Shown: positions 8,595-16,998 of the stretch, piece after piece
Layout of the letters: the number at the start of each line of letters is the position of its first letter
Numbering within the stretch: position 1 is the first letter of the stretch
From: Bradyrhizobium niftali
Lineage (GTDB): Bacteria; Pseudomonadota; Alphaproteobacteria; Rhizobiales; Xanthobacteraceae
Reading direction: 5' to 3'
DNA: 64,000 nucleotides
NCBI RefSeq assembly: GCF_004571025.1
Contig: NZ_SPQT01000038.1
Location: forward strand, 1-64,000
Position numbers and translations under genes: made by a program
Notes under the pieces: generated by a model
The model's database searches: none
Told to the model about the DNA's origin: nothing
Seen by the model: the letters and a program-made list of their open reading frames with translations, nothing else

Positions 8595-10766
8595 ATGTTC
8601 AAATCAATTGCGAACACCGGAATTCGGACCCGGCTGCTCGGCGGCTTTGCGCTGATCTGCGTTCTGCTCGCCGCGACCGTAATCTACACCGTCGCCGCCG
8701 TCTCGGATATCTCGTCGCGCATCAAGACGGTCGTGGATCAGCGAGCGCCGGTCGCGGTCGCAAGCACGGAGCTCGTCGGCAATCTCTATTCCACGCTCTC
8801 GGTGCTGCGCGGCTATCTGCTCACCGGCGATGCGCAGGGCAAGCGTGACCGGGCGGCGGTCTGGGCCGACCTGGATCGCACCGCCGCTGCGGTCGACCGC
8901 ATGGCGGAGGGTTTCTCCAGTCCGCAGAACAAGACCACCTGGAGCGAAGCCAAGGCACTGATCGCAGAATTCCGCCAGGCCCAGGACAAGGCCGAGCTCA
9001 CCGCCTTCACCCCGTCGGCCTATCCTGCGAGCGAGCTCCTGGCAAAGGAGGCCGCGCCGCTGATCGCGACCATGTTCGCCGAGATCACCGCGATGATCGA
9101 CGAGGAGGAGGCGCTGGAGGCGACGCCGCAGCGCAAGCGCCTGCTCAAGACCTTCGCCGACGTGCGCGGCAATCTCGCCGCGGCGGGATCGCAATTGCGG
9201 CTCTACGTCGCCTCGGGCGAGGCGGCCGACCGTGACAAGTTCGAAAAGCCGCTCGCGACCTTCAGGGCCGCGCTCGCATCCGTCGGGACCCAGGCGGATC
9301 TGCTCACCGAAAGGCAGGCGACCGCCTACCGGGCCATCGCCAGGGCGAACGAGGCCTTCACACCGTTGCCGCAGAAGATCTTCGCGATCCGCCAGACGCC
9401 GCAATGGAACATGCCGGTCTTCATCCTGTCCACCGAGGCCGCTCCGCGCGCGGCCCGGATACTTGATCTTCTCGACGGCAGGAAGGACGCTGAGGGCAAG
9501 CGCGCGGGCGGCCTCAAGAGTGACCAGCAGTCCAAGCTTGCCGAGGACGCCCGCAGCGTGGCCGACGAGGTCGAGAGACTGCTTCTGCTGCAATGGATCC
9601 TGCTCGCCGCGGGGCTGGCGCTCGGAACGGCGATTGCGATCCTGGTCGCGCGCTCCATCACCCGTCCGATCGTCGAGCTGGTCGGCGATTCCGCGCGCCT
9701 GTCCGGCGGCGACACCAGTGTCGAATTCAGGACGGCCGAGCGCGGCGACGAGATCGGGGTAGTCTCGCAGGCGGTGGCCAAATTCCGCGACAACGTAATC
9801 GCCCAGCAGCAGGCGGCGGCGGAGCTCGCGCGCGAAGCGGAGGCGCGCGAGGCGGCCAACCGCAACACGGAGCGCGCGGTCGAGGAATTTCGTGCGACCT
9901 CGCGCGACCTGCTCGCGCTGGTCGACGAGAATGCGGGGACCATGCGGCAGACCGCGGAGAGCCTCGGCGGCATCGCGCACCATGCGACGAGCCAGGCCGC
10001 TTCCGCGGCGAGCGCGTCCGAGCAGACGGCGGTCAACGTCCAGACCGTCGCCGCGGCGGCCGAGCAGCTTGCGAGCTCCATCGTCGAGATCGGCCGGCAG
10101 ATCGAACTGTCGAACAAGACCGTGCGGTCCGCGGGCGAGGTGACCGCGCGCTCCGAGGCCGAGATCGAAGGTCTCGCGCACGCGGCCCAGAGCATCAGCT
10201 CGGTGGTCGACCTGATCCAGGCGATCGCGGCCCAGACCAACCTCCTGGCGCTCAACGCCACCATCGAGGCGGCGCGCGCCGGTGAAACCGGCCGCGGCTT
10301 TGCTGTGGTGGCCTCCGAGGTCAAGGCGCTGGCCGACCAGACCCGCAATGCGACGCAGGAGATCACCCAGCACATTGCCGCGATCCAGAATTCGACCGGC
10401 AGCGCGGTCGCCTCCGTCAAGGAGGTCGCAACCGCCATGCGCCGGATCGACGAGGTGACCGCGGCGATTGCCAGCGCCGTGGAGGAGCAGGGCGCGGCAA
10501 CGCGGGAGATCTCGCAGAACGTCCAGATGGCGGCGTCGGGAACGCAGACGCTCGCCACCAGCATCGGGACCGTCTCCGGCGCCATCGCGGAAACCAACCG
10601 CTCGGCCGACGACGTGATGGGCGCCGCGAACCACGTTTCGGGCGCGGCCGAACGCCTCGCCGCCGAGGTCCAGGCCTTCTTCGTCAAGCTGCGCAGCGGT
10701 CCGATGGACCGCCGCAGCAGCGACGATGCCGATTATCGCGGGCCGGAGCAGCGCACCGCCGCCTGA
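8595..10766 (+). CDS. methyl-accepting chemotaxis protein (HAMP, MCP signalling domain)
   Basis: The product has 723 residues. The first membrane helix is at about 14-38, a helical periplasmic region reaches residue 330, and the second membrane helix (LLAAGLALGTAIAILVA) is at about 333-350. HAMP follows to about 405. The long coiled-coil signalling domain carries the receptor tip IQAIAAQTNLLALNATIEAARAGE and the flanking FAVVASEVKALADQT. No C-terminal CheR-binding pentapeptide is visible. It transmits an unknown periplasmic signal to CheA through CheW. Its stop codon directly abuts the stop of the convergent GntR gene with no spacer. Confidence 0.92.
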   Translation: MFKSIANTGIRTRLLGGFALICVLLAATVIYTVAAVSDISSRIKTVVDQRAPVAVASTELVGNLYSTLSVLRGYLLTGDAQGKRDRAAVWADLDRTAAAVDRMAEGFSSPQNKTTWSEAKALIAEFRQAQDKAELTAFTPSAYPASELLAKEAAPLIATMFAEITAMIDEEEALEATPQRKRLLKTFADVRGNLAAAGSQLRLYVASGEAADRDKFEKPLATFRAALASVGTQADLLTERQATAYRAIARANEAFTPLPQKIFAIRQTPQWNMPVFILSTEAAPRAARILDLLDGRKDAEGKRAGGLKSDQQSKLAEDARSVADEVERLLLLQWILLAAGLALGTAIAILVARSITRPIVELVGDSARLSGGDTSVEFRTAERGDEIGVVSQAVAKFRDNVIAQQQAAAELAREAEAREAANRNTERAVEEFRATSRDLLALVDENAGTMRQTAESLGGIAHHATSQAASAASASEQTAVNVQTVAAAAEQLASSIVEIGRQIELSNKTVRSAGEVTARSEAEIEGLAHAAQSISSVVDLIQAIAAQTNLLALNATIEAARAGETGRGFAVVASEVKALADQTRNATQEITQHIAAIQNSTGSAVASVKEVATAMRRIDEVTAAIASAVEEQGAATREISQNVQMAASGTQTLATSIGTVSGAIAETNRSADDVMGAANHVSGAAERLAAEVQAFFVKLRSGPMDRRSSDDADYRGPEQRTAA

Positions 10767-11471
10767 CTAGTCCGTCAGGTATTCGGGGTGGTGGCTCCGG
10801 ATCTCGTCGAGCTCGCTTAGCGTGCCCGACAAATGCTTGCGCAGATGCTGTTGCGCGGCATCGGCGTCTGCCGCCTCGATCGCGCGGGTGATCAGTCTGT
10901 GGTGGCGCACGATGTTCTGGGCCTTGCCGGGCGAGGGCAGGTGCAACCGGCGCAGGCGGTCGATATGTCCGCTGCGACTGCGCACCAGCGCCCAAAGCTC
11001 CTGCTTGTCGGCGGCTGCATAAAGCTGCGCATGAAAATCATTGTCGCCGGCGATGAAGCTCTCGAAGTCCCCGGCCTTGGCGAATTGCTGCTGGAGCGCG
11101 ATCGCGTGGTCGAGGCGGATGACCAGGGCCTGGTCATGTTGCTCCGCGAGCATCCGGACGATTTCGAGCTCAAGCGCCTGGCGCAGGAAATGGGCTTGCT
11201 CGGCGCGGCCGACGTCGACCCGGCTGACCACGGTCGCGTGCTGCGGAAACACGTCGACGAGCCCTTCCTCCTCCAGCCGCATCAGCGCGTCTCGGATCGG
11301 CGTCGAGCTGACACCGAATTGCGCGGCGAGATCGGTACGCGACAGCGGTGAGCCCGGCGGCAGTTCGAGCGCGAGAATGGCGTTGCGCAGCCGCTCGAAC
11401 ACCTGCGGCGCGGCCTGGCGGCCGCGATCGAGCCGGGCGGCCGTGCGGGGCGCGGGATGGGCTGTTTCCAT
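10767..11471 (-). CDS. GntR-family (FCD) transcriptional regulator
   Basis: The product has 234 residues. An N-terminal winged helix (about 15-90) shows LRNAILALELPPGSPLSRTDLAAQFGVS followed by TPIRDALMRLEEEGLV, typical of GntR. The C-terminal all-helical FCD effector domain (about 100-225) contains the metal or ligand-binding His pattern FHAQLYAAA and HHRLITRAIEA. These regulators usually repress a neighbouring catabolic operon until an organic acid binds. It is divergent from an ABC importer and dehydratase operon, and a perfect 20-bp palindrome lies between them. The inducer is unknown. Confidence 0.9.
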   Translation of the reverse strand: METAHPAPRTAARLDRGRQAAPQVFERLRNAILALELPPGSPLSRTDLAAQFGVSSTPIRDALMRLEEEGLVDVFPQHATVVSRVDVGRAEQAHFLRQALELEIVRMLAEQHDQALVIRLDHAIALQQQFAKAGDFESFIAGDNDFHAQLYAAADKQELWALVRSRSGHIDRLRRLHLPSPGKAQNIVRHHRLITRAIEAADADAAQQHLRKHLSGTLSELDEIRSHHPEYLTD

Positions 11472-11500
11472 GACGGCGACTCCGGCGGACTTGCCTTTGA

Positions 11501-11520
11501 TGCACTAATGCATTAGTGCA
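11501..11520. promoter_or_regulatory. perfect 20-bp palindrome, probable GntR operator
   Basis: TGCACTAATGCATTAGTGCA is a perfect palindrome. The half TGCATTAG is repeated again just downstream (to about 11525). It lies 30 bp upstream of the GntR start and 46 bp upstream of the importer start, so one bound dimer could control both. Assignment to the adjacent GntR protein is an inference from position and symmetry. Confidence 0.75.
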
Positions 11521-11565
11521 TTAGCAAGGTCTCCCGTCAATGGCGGCCAGAGGAAACGAACAACA

Positions 11566-12585
11566 ATGATGACGCAATTCCAGCGCGGCTGTGCCGCCAT
11601 GGCCCTGATCGCCGCAACACTCCTGCCGGTATCCGCGGCGCATGCCCAGCAGAAATCCGAGATCTCGCTGTCGCGCCAGCCCGGCATTTTCTACATGCCG
11701 AGCCACATCATGGAGAAGCAGAAGCTGATCGAGAAACATGCTGCTTCGCTCGGGGTATCAGGCGTCACCACCAAATGGGTCACCTTCTCCGGCGGTGGCG
11801 CGCAGACCGATGCGCTGCTCGCCGGCGGCGTCGACATCCTCAACACCGGCACCGGCAATCTCCTCTTGCTGTGGGACCGCACCCGCGGCGGCGTGAAGGG
11901 TATCGTCGCGACCTCGGCGCAGCCGATGACGTTGATCAGCCGCGACGCCAACATCAAGTCGATTAGGGATTTCGGCCCCGGCGACAAGATCGCGGTGCCG
12001 ACCGTCAAGGTCTCGACCCAGGCGATCGTGCTTCAGATCGCGGCGGCCGAGGCCTTTGGTGCCGATCAATGGTCCAAGCTCGACGCCAATACCGTGCAGC
12101 TCGGCCATCCCGACGCCTATGCGGCGCTCGCCAATCCCAAGCACGAGGTGCACACCCACTTCTCGATCCCGCCCTTCACGTTCCTGGAGCTGAAGAACGT
12201 GCCGGGCGCGCATGTCGTGCTGTCGTCGCCCGACGTGATGGGCGGCCCGCTCAGCCAGGCGCAATTCTTCACCACGACCAAATTCGCCGACGCCAATCCC
12301 AAGATCATCCAGGCGGTGCGCGACGCCACCAAGGAAGCGCAGGACCTGATCCGTAGCGACACCAAACAGGCCGTCGAGATCTACAAGGAGATCACCGGCG
12401 ACAAGACCTCGGTGGAGGAGCTGCTCGATCTCCTGAAGGAGCCCGGCATGATGGAATGGAATCTCGAGCCACAGGGCACGATGAAATTCGCCGCCCATCT
12501 CTACAAGACCGGCACGCTGAAGAACCAGCCCAAGGCCTGGACCGACTATTATCTCCCCGTCGCGCACGACCTGAAGGGCAACTGA
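11566..12585 (+). CDS. ABC importer substrate-binding protein (NMT1/TauA/SsuA type)
   Basis: The product has 339 residues with a Sec signal peptide; a likely cleavage follows AHA at about residue 27. The mature part has the NMT1/THI5-like fold pattern: FSGGGAQTDALLAGGVDI for substrate positioning, then TGTGNLLLLWDR and VVLSSPDVMGG. It captures a small molecule in the periplasm for the ATPase and permease encoded next. The gene stop overlaps the ATPase start by 1 bp (TGATG). Members of this fold bind sulfonates, nitrate, pyrimidine precursors and aromatics, so the substrate cannot be read from sequence. Confidence 0.87.
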   Translation: MMTQFQRGCAAMALIAATLLPVSAAHAQQKSEISLSRQPGIFYMPSHIMEKQKLIEKHAASLGVSGVTTKWVTFSGGGAQTDALLAGGVDILNTGTGNLLLLWDRTRGGVKGIVATSAQPMTLISRDANIKSIRDFGPGDKIAVPTVKVSTQAIVLQIAAAEAFGADQWSKLDANTVQLGHPDAYAALANPKHEVHTHFSIPPFTFLELKNVPGAHVVLSSPDVMGGPLSQAQFFTTTKFADANPKIIQAVRDATKEAQDLIRSDTKQAVEIYKEITGDKTSVEELLDLLKEPGMMEWNLEPQGTMKFAAHLYKTGTLKNQPKAWTDYYLPVAHDLKGN

Positions 12586-13346
12586 TGGCGCTGCTCGATG
12601 TCAGCGGCGTGACGCTGCGCTACAAGACCTCCAGCGCCGTCGTCACCGCCACCGAGAGGGTGAGCTTCACCGTCGACAGGTCCGACCGCTTCGTGCTGCT
12701 CGGGCCGTCCGGCTGCGGCAAGTCGACCCTGCTCAAGGCCGTCGGCGGCTACATGAGCCCGAGCGAAGGCCGCATGAGCATCAACGGCCGCGAGATCCAC
12801 GGTCCCGGCGCCGACCGCATGATGATCTTCCAGGAGTTCGACCAGCTGTTGCCGTGGAAGACCGTGCTCGCCAACGTGATGTTCCCGCTGCTCACCGCGC
12901 GAAAGCTGCCGCGCAAGGACGCCGAGGCACGCGCGCGGGCCTATATCGAGAAAGTCGGCCTCACCCGCGTCGTCGATGCCTATCCGCATACGCTGTCCGG
13001 CGGCATGAAGCAGCGCGTCGCGATCGCGCGCGGCATGGCGATGGAGCCGGACATCCTGCTGATGGACGAGCCGTTCGCGGCGCTGGACGCGCTGACGCGC
13101 CGGACCTGCCAGGACGAGCTGCTCCAGCTCTGGAGCGAGACCAGGTTCACCGTGCTGTTCGTGACCCATTCGATCGCGGAAGCAATCCGCATCGGCAACC
13201 GCATCCTCTTGCTGTCGCCGCATCCCGGCCGCGTCAAGGCCGAGGTGGTCGATGTCGACAAGGTCTCGGGCGCGGACGGCAGCGCCGGCCGGCTGGAGAA
13301 GGAGATCCACGATCTCCTGTTCGCCGCCGAAGCCGCGGCGCATTGA
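12585..13346 (+). CDS. ABC importer ATP-binding protein
   Basis: The 253-residue cytoplasmic ATPase has all nucleotide-binding motifs: Walker A GPSGCGKST (about 39-47), Q-loop QEFDQL, signature LSGGMKQRVAIARG, Walker B ILLMDEPFAALD and switch His in FVTHSIAEA. It belongs to the TauB/SsuB/NrtD-like group. The start at 12585 overlaps the binding-protein stop, so translation is coupled. The permease follows after 13 bp. Confidence 0.92.
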   Translation: MALLDVSGVTLRYKTSSAVVTATERVSFTVDRSDRFVLLGPSGCGKSTLLKAVGGYMSPSEGRMSINGREIHGPGADRMMIFQEFDQLLPWKTVLANVMFPLLTARKLPRKDAEARARAYIEKVGLTRVVDAYPHTLSGGMKQRVAIARGMAMEPDILLMDEPFAALDALTRRTCQDELLQLWSETRFTVLFVTHSIAEAIRIGNRILLLSPHPGRVKAEVVDVDKVSGADGSAGRLEKEIHDLLFAAEAAAH

Positions 13347-13359
13347 GGGAGCCTCTAAC

Positions 13360-14223
13360 ATGGGCGAAGCGAGAATATTGCTGCGTGACGCGTCGGTTGC
13401 CACTGCTGCCGGCGCAGGCGAGGTCGAGCGCAAGCTGAGCGTGCCTGAAATGTTGTGGAACGACGGCTTCGTCCGCAAGACCGTCATCATCCTGTTCCTG
13501 GCGGCGGTCTGGGAAGCCTACGGCGTCGCCCTCGACAATCCCCTGCTGTTTCCGACGCTGCACGACACGATCGTCACGATGTTCGAGCGCGTGAAGGACG
13601 GCACCATCCCTCTGCGGGCCTGGGCGTCGCTGAAAGTGCTGTTCATGGGCTACTCTGCCGGCATCGTGCTCGCCGCGATCTTCACCGTGCTTGCGATCTC
13701 GACCCGCATCGGTACCGATTTCCTGGAAACGGTCACGGCGATGTTCAATCCGCTGCCGGCGATCGCACTGCTGCCGCTGGCGCTGATCTGGTTCGGCCTC
13801 GGCAATGGCAGCCTCGTTTTCGTGCTGATTCACTCGGTGCTGTGGCCGGTCGCGCTCAACACCCATTCGGGCTTCAAGAGCGTCTCCAACACGCTGCGCA
13901 TGGTCGGCCGCAATTGCGGCCTGCGCGGGCTGCCCTATGTCGCAAAGATCCTGATCCCCGCCGCCTTCGGCTCGATCCTCACCGGCCTCAAGATCGGCTG
14001 GGCTTTCGCCTGGCGCACGCTGATCGCGGCCGAGCTGGTGTTCGGCGTGTCCTCGGGCCAGGGCGGCCTCGGCTGGTTCATCTTCGAGAACCGCAACCTC
14101 CTCGACATACCCGCCGTCTTCGCAGGCCTCTTGACGGTGATCATCATCGGGCTCTTTGTCGAGAACCTGATCTTCCGCGCCATCGAGCGGAACACGGTCC
14201 AGAAATGGGGCACCCAATCATGA
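13360..14223 (+). CDS. ABC importer permease
   Basis: The 287-residue inner-membrane protein has about six hydrophobic helices (for example VIILFLAAVWEAYGVAL and VFAGLLTVIIIGLFVENLIF). The binding-protein-dependent permease loop reads GWAFAWRTLIAAELVFG, in place of the classical EAA motif. The ATG at 13360 follows GAGGGA. An upstream in-frame ATG lies inside the ATPase gene and was not used. The TGA stop overlaps the dehydratase ATG (ATGA), tying transport to metabolism. Confidence 0.9.
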   Translation: MGEARILLRDASVATAAGAGEVERKLSVPEMLWNDGFVRKTVIILFLAAVWEAYGVALDNPLLFPTLHDTIVTMFERVKDGTIPLRAWASLKVLFMGYSAGIVLAAIFTVLAISTRIGTDFLETVTAMFNPLPAIALLPLALIWFGLGNGSLVFVLIHSVLWPVALNTHSGFKSVSNTLRMVGRNCGLRGLPYVAKILIPAAFGSILTGLKIGWAFAWRTLIAAELVFGVSSGQGGLGWFIFENRNLLDIPAVFAGLLTVIIIGLFVENLIFRAIERNTVQKWGTQS

Positions 14224-15959
14224 CCAAGAAGAAGAAAACACCCGACCAGCTCCGCAGCGCGCGCTGGTTCGCGCCCGACGATCTCCGCTCGTTCGGCCAC
14301 CGCTCCCGCACCATGCAGATGGGCTACGCCCCGGAAGAGTGGAAGGACCGCCCGATCATCGCGATCCTCAACACCTGGTCGGACGCGCAGCCCTGCCACA
14401 TGCACTTCAAGTCGCGCGTCGACGACGTCAAGCGCGGCATCCTGATGGCCGGCGGCCTGCCGCTGGAGCTGCCGGCGCTGTCATTGTCGGAATCGCTGCT
14501 GAAACCGACCACGATGCTCTATCGCAATCTGCTGGCGATGGATGCCGAGGAGCTGCTGCGCAGCCATCCCGTCGACGGCGTGGTGCTGATGGGCGGCTGC
14601 GACAAGACCACGCCGGCGCTGCTGTTAGGGGCCACCTCGATGAACATTCCGGCGATCTATCTGCCGGCAGGTCCCATGCTGCGCGGCAACTGGAAGGGCA
14701 AGACGCTCGGCTCCGGCTCGGACGGCTGGAAATATTGGGACGAGCGGCGCGCCGGGAAAATCTCCGACAAGGACTGGCTCGACATCGAAGCCGGCATCGC
14801 CCGCAGCTACGGCACCTGCATGACCATGGGCACCGCCTCGACCATGACCGCGATCGCCGAAGCCATCGGCATGACGCTTCCGGGCGCCTCCTCGATTCCA
14901 GCCGCGGACGCCAACCACATCCGCATGGCCAGCGAATGCGGCCGCCGCATCGTCGAGATGGTGTGGGAGGATCTGACGCCTAAGACGATCCAGACCCGAA
15001 AGGCCTTCGAGAACGCGATCGCGGTCGCGATGGCGATGGGGTGCTCGACCAACGCGATCATCCATCTGATCGCGCAGGCCCGCCGCGCCGGCCAGGACAT
15101 CGGGCTCGACGATTTCGAGATCGCGAGCCGCAAGGTGCCTGTCATCGCCAATGTGCGGCCGAGCGGCGACGCCTATCTGATGGAGGACTTCTTCTATGCC
15201 GGCGGCCTGCCGGCGCTGATGGGCCAGATCAAGCCGCATCTGCATCTCGACTGCATCACCGTCACCGGCCGGATGCTGGGCGAAAATATCGCCCATGCCG
15301 AGGTGCACAATGACGACGTGATCCGCTCGGTCGACAATCCCATCTACAAGGAGGGCGCGCTCGCCGTGCTCAAGGGCAATCTCGCGCCCGACGGCTGCGT
15401 CATAAAACCCTCCGCCTGCGCGCCGCGCTTCCTCAAGCACACCGGACCTGCGCTGGTGTTCGACGACTATCCGTCGATGAAGAAGGCGGTCGACGATCCC
15501 AATCTGGACGTCACCGAGGACCACATCCTGATCCTGCGCAATGCAGGCCCACAAGGAGGGCCGGGCATGCCGGAATGGGGCATGCTGCCGATCCCGACAA
15601 AACTCGTGAAGCAGGGCGTGCGCGACATGGTGCGCATCTCGGACGCGCGCATGAGCGGCACCAGCTATGGCGCCTGTATCCTGCACGTCTCGCCGGAGTC
15701 CTACATCGGCGGTCCGCTGGCCCTGGTGCAGAACGGCGACCGCATCACGCTCGATGTCGCCGCGCGCACCATCAATCTCGACGTATCGGAAGCCGAGCTC
15801 GCAACGCGCCGCGCTGCCTGGAAGGCGCCCGAGCGCCGCTTCGAGCGCGGCTATGGCTGGATGTTCACCAAGCACATCAAGCAGGCCAATGACGGCTGCG
15901 ACTTCGACTTCCTCGAGACCGATTTCGGCGCGCCGATCGGCGAGCCGTCCATCTACTGA
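14220..15959 (+). CDS. IlvD/Edd-family dehydratase (sugar-acid dehydratase type)
   Basis: The product has 579 residues. Three cysteines expected to hold the iron-sulfur cluster are at 59 (WSDAQPCHMH), 127 (GGCDKTTPALL) and 200 (SYGTCMTMGTAS). The C-terminal motif DARMSGTSYG is also present. As I recall, these positions match the [2Fe-2S] L-arabinonate dehydratase type rather than the shorter-spaced 4Fe-4S IlvD. Such enzymes remove water from dihydroxy or sugar acids to give 2-keto-3-deoxy acids. The start overlaps the permease stop. Its placement behind an importer suggests that the imported compound is, or becomes, a hydroxy acid. Exact substrate unknown. Confidence 0.87.
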   Translation: MTKKKKTPDQLRSARWFAPDDLRSFGHRSRTMQMGYAPEEWKDRPIIAILNTWSDAQPCHMHFKSRVDDVKRGILMAGGLPLELPALSLSESLLKPTTMLYRNLLAMDAEELLRSHPVDGVVLMGGCDKTTPALLLGATSMNIPAIYLPAGPMLRGNWKGKTLGSGSDGWKYWDERRAGKISDKDWLDIEAGIARSYGTCMTMGTASTMTAIAEAIGMTLPGASSIPAADANHIRMASECGRRIVEMVWEDLTPKTIQTRKAFENAIAVAMAMGCSTNAIIHLIAQARRAGQDIGLDDFEIASRKVPVIANVRPSGDAYLMEDFFYAGGLPALMGQIKPHLHLDCITVTGRMLGENIAHAEVHNDDVIRSVDNPIYKEGALAVLKGNLAPDGCVIKPSACAPRFLKHTGPALVFDDYPSMKKAVDDPNLDVTEDHILILRNAGPQGGPGMPEWGMLPIPTKLVKQGVRDMVRISDARMSGTSYGACILHVSPESYIGGPLALVQNGDRITLDVAARTINLDVSEAELATRRAAWKAPERRFERGYGWMFTKHIKQANDGCDFDFLETDFGAPIGEPSIY

Positions 15960-15966
15960 TGTCCCC

Positions 15967-16074
15967 CGTCATTCCGGGGCATCGCGAGGCGATGAGCCCG
16001 GAATCCATCCTGCCGCAGTCTGTGCCGTTCGATGGATTCCGGGCTCGCGCCAAGCGGCGCGCCCCGGAATGACG
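15967..16074. repeat. palindromic intergenic repeat (CGTCATTCCGGGG family)
   Basis: The 108-bp element has inverted ends CGTCATTCCGGGGC and GCCCCGGAATGACG, with an internal inverted pair GAGCCCGGAATCCAT / ATGGATTCCGGGCTC. It sits between the dehydratase and the RraA-like gene. A second copy is at 62747-62844. Confidence 0.75.
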
Positions 16075-16092
16075 AATGAGAGAGAGCACACC

Positions 16093-16812
16093 ATGACCAA
16101 ACTTTCCGACGCCACCCGCAACAAGCTCAAATCCGTCTCCACCGCCACCGTCGCCACCGCCTTGTTCAAGCGCGGCCTGCGCATCCAGATGATCCAGGAT
16201 GTGCACCCGCTCGGGGCCGATCAGCCGACCATGGTCGGCGAGGCCTTCACGCTGCGCTACATGCCGGCGCGCGAGGATCTCAACACCATCGAGGTGTTCA
16301 GGGATCGTTCGCATCCGCAGCGCAAGGCGGTCGAGGATTGCCCTCCGGGCGCGGTGCTGGTGATGGACAGCCGCAAGGACGCGCGCGCGGCCTCGGCCGG
16401 CGCGATCCTGGTGACGCGGCTGATGAAGCGCGGCGTCGCCGGCGTCGTCACCGACGGCGGCTTTCGCGATTCCGCCGAGATCGCCAAGCTCGGCATCCCC
16501 GCCTACCACCATCGTCCCTCAGCGCCGACGAACCTCACGCTGCATCAGGCGATCGAGATCAACGTGCCGATCGGCTGCGGCGATGCGCCGGTGTTTCCCG
16601 GCGACGTCATCCTCGGCGATGCCGACGGCGTCATCGTCATCCCCGCACATCTTGCCGACGAGATCGCCAACGAGACGTTCGAGATGACGGCGTTCGAGGA
16701 CTTCGTCACCGAGGAAGTCGGCAAGGGCCGCGGCATCTTCGGCCTCTACCCCGCCACCGATCCGCAGACGCTCACCGATTTTGCGGCGTGGCGGAAGAAG
16801 AACGGAAGGTAG
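16093..16812 (+). CDS. RraA-like protein (HMG aldolase / RNase E regulator fold)
   Basis: The product has 239 residues with one RraA fold. The signature VVTDGGFRDSAEI (R125-D126) is present, along with GDAPVFPGDVILGDADGVIVIP. Class II aldolases of this fold carry an acidic residue 21 positions before the Arg (D/E-x20-R-D); here that residue is A104. Aldolase activity is therefore doubtful, as is a role in RNase E control. It follows the dehydratase after a palindromic repeat and is probably co-transcribed, so a role in the same pathway is likely. A GAGAGAG-type ribosome site precedes the ATG. Confidence 0.8.
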   Translation: MTKLSDATRNKLKSVSTATVATALFKRGLRIQMIQDVHPLGADQPTMVGEAFTLRYMPAREDLNTIEVFRDRSHPQRKAVEDCPPGAVLVMDSRKDARAASAGAILVTRLMKRGVAGVVTDGGFRDSAEIAKLGIPAYHHRPSAPTNLTLHQAIEINVPIGCGDAPVFPGDVILGDADGVIVIPAHLADEIANETFEMTAFEDFVTEEVGKGRGIFGLYPATDPQTLTDFAAWRKKNGR

Positions 16813-16842
16813 TTAGACTGTTGGTATCGCCACAGCACCAGT

Positions 16843-16984
16843 GTCGTCCCGGCGAAGGCCGGGACCCATAAACACAGGGAGTGGTTTGGCGAAGACGCGC
16901 AGTTAAGAAATCCTCCCGCGGTACTGCTACCTGCGTTCCACCGATACATCACGCGGTATGGGTCCCGGCGTTCGCCGGGACGAC
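16843..16984. repeat. long intergenic repeat with inverted ends (GTCGTCCCGG family)
   Basis: The 142-bp element has ends GTCGTCCCGGCG and CGCCGGGACGAC. Between them is a non-palindromic core containing CCCATAA, TTTGGCGAAGAC, AGTTAA and ATCACGCGGTATGGGTCCCGG. A second copy with the same core is at 22043-22217. Confidence 0.75.
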
Positions 16985-16998
16985 GCCGGAGGGTGTGG

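Noticed and set aside
8604..10634. 676-codon minus-strand frame opposite the first chemoreceptor
   Set aside because: The plus strand encodes a clear receptor with HAMP and signalling tip; the antisense frame has no domain or ribosome site.
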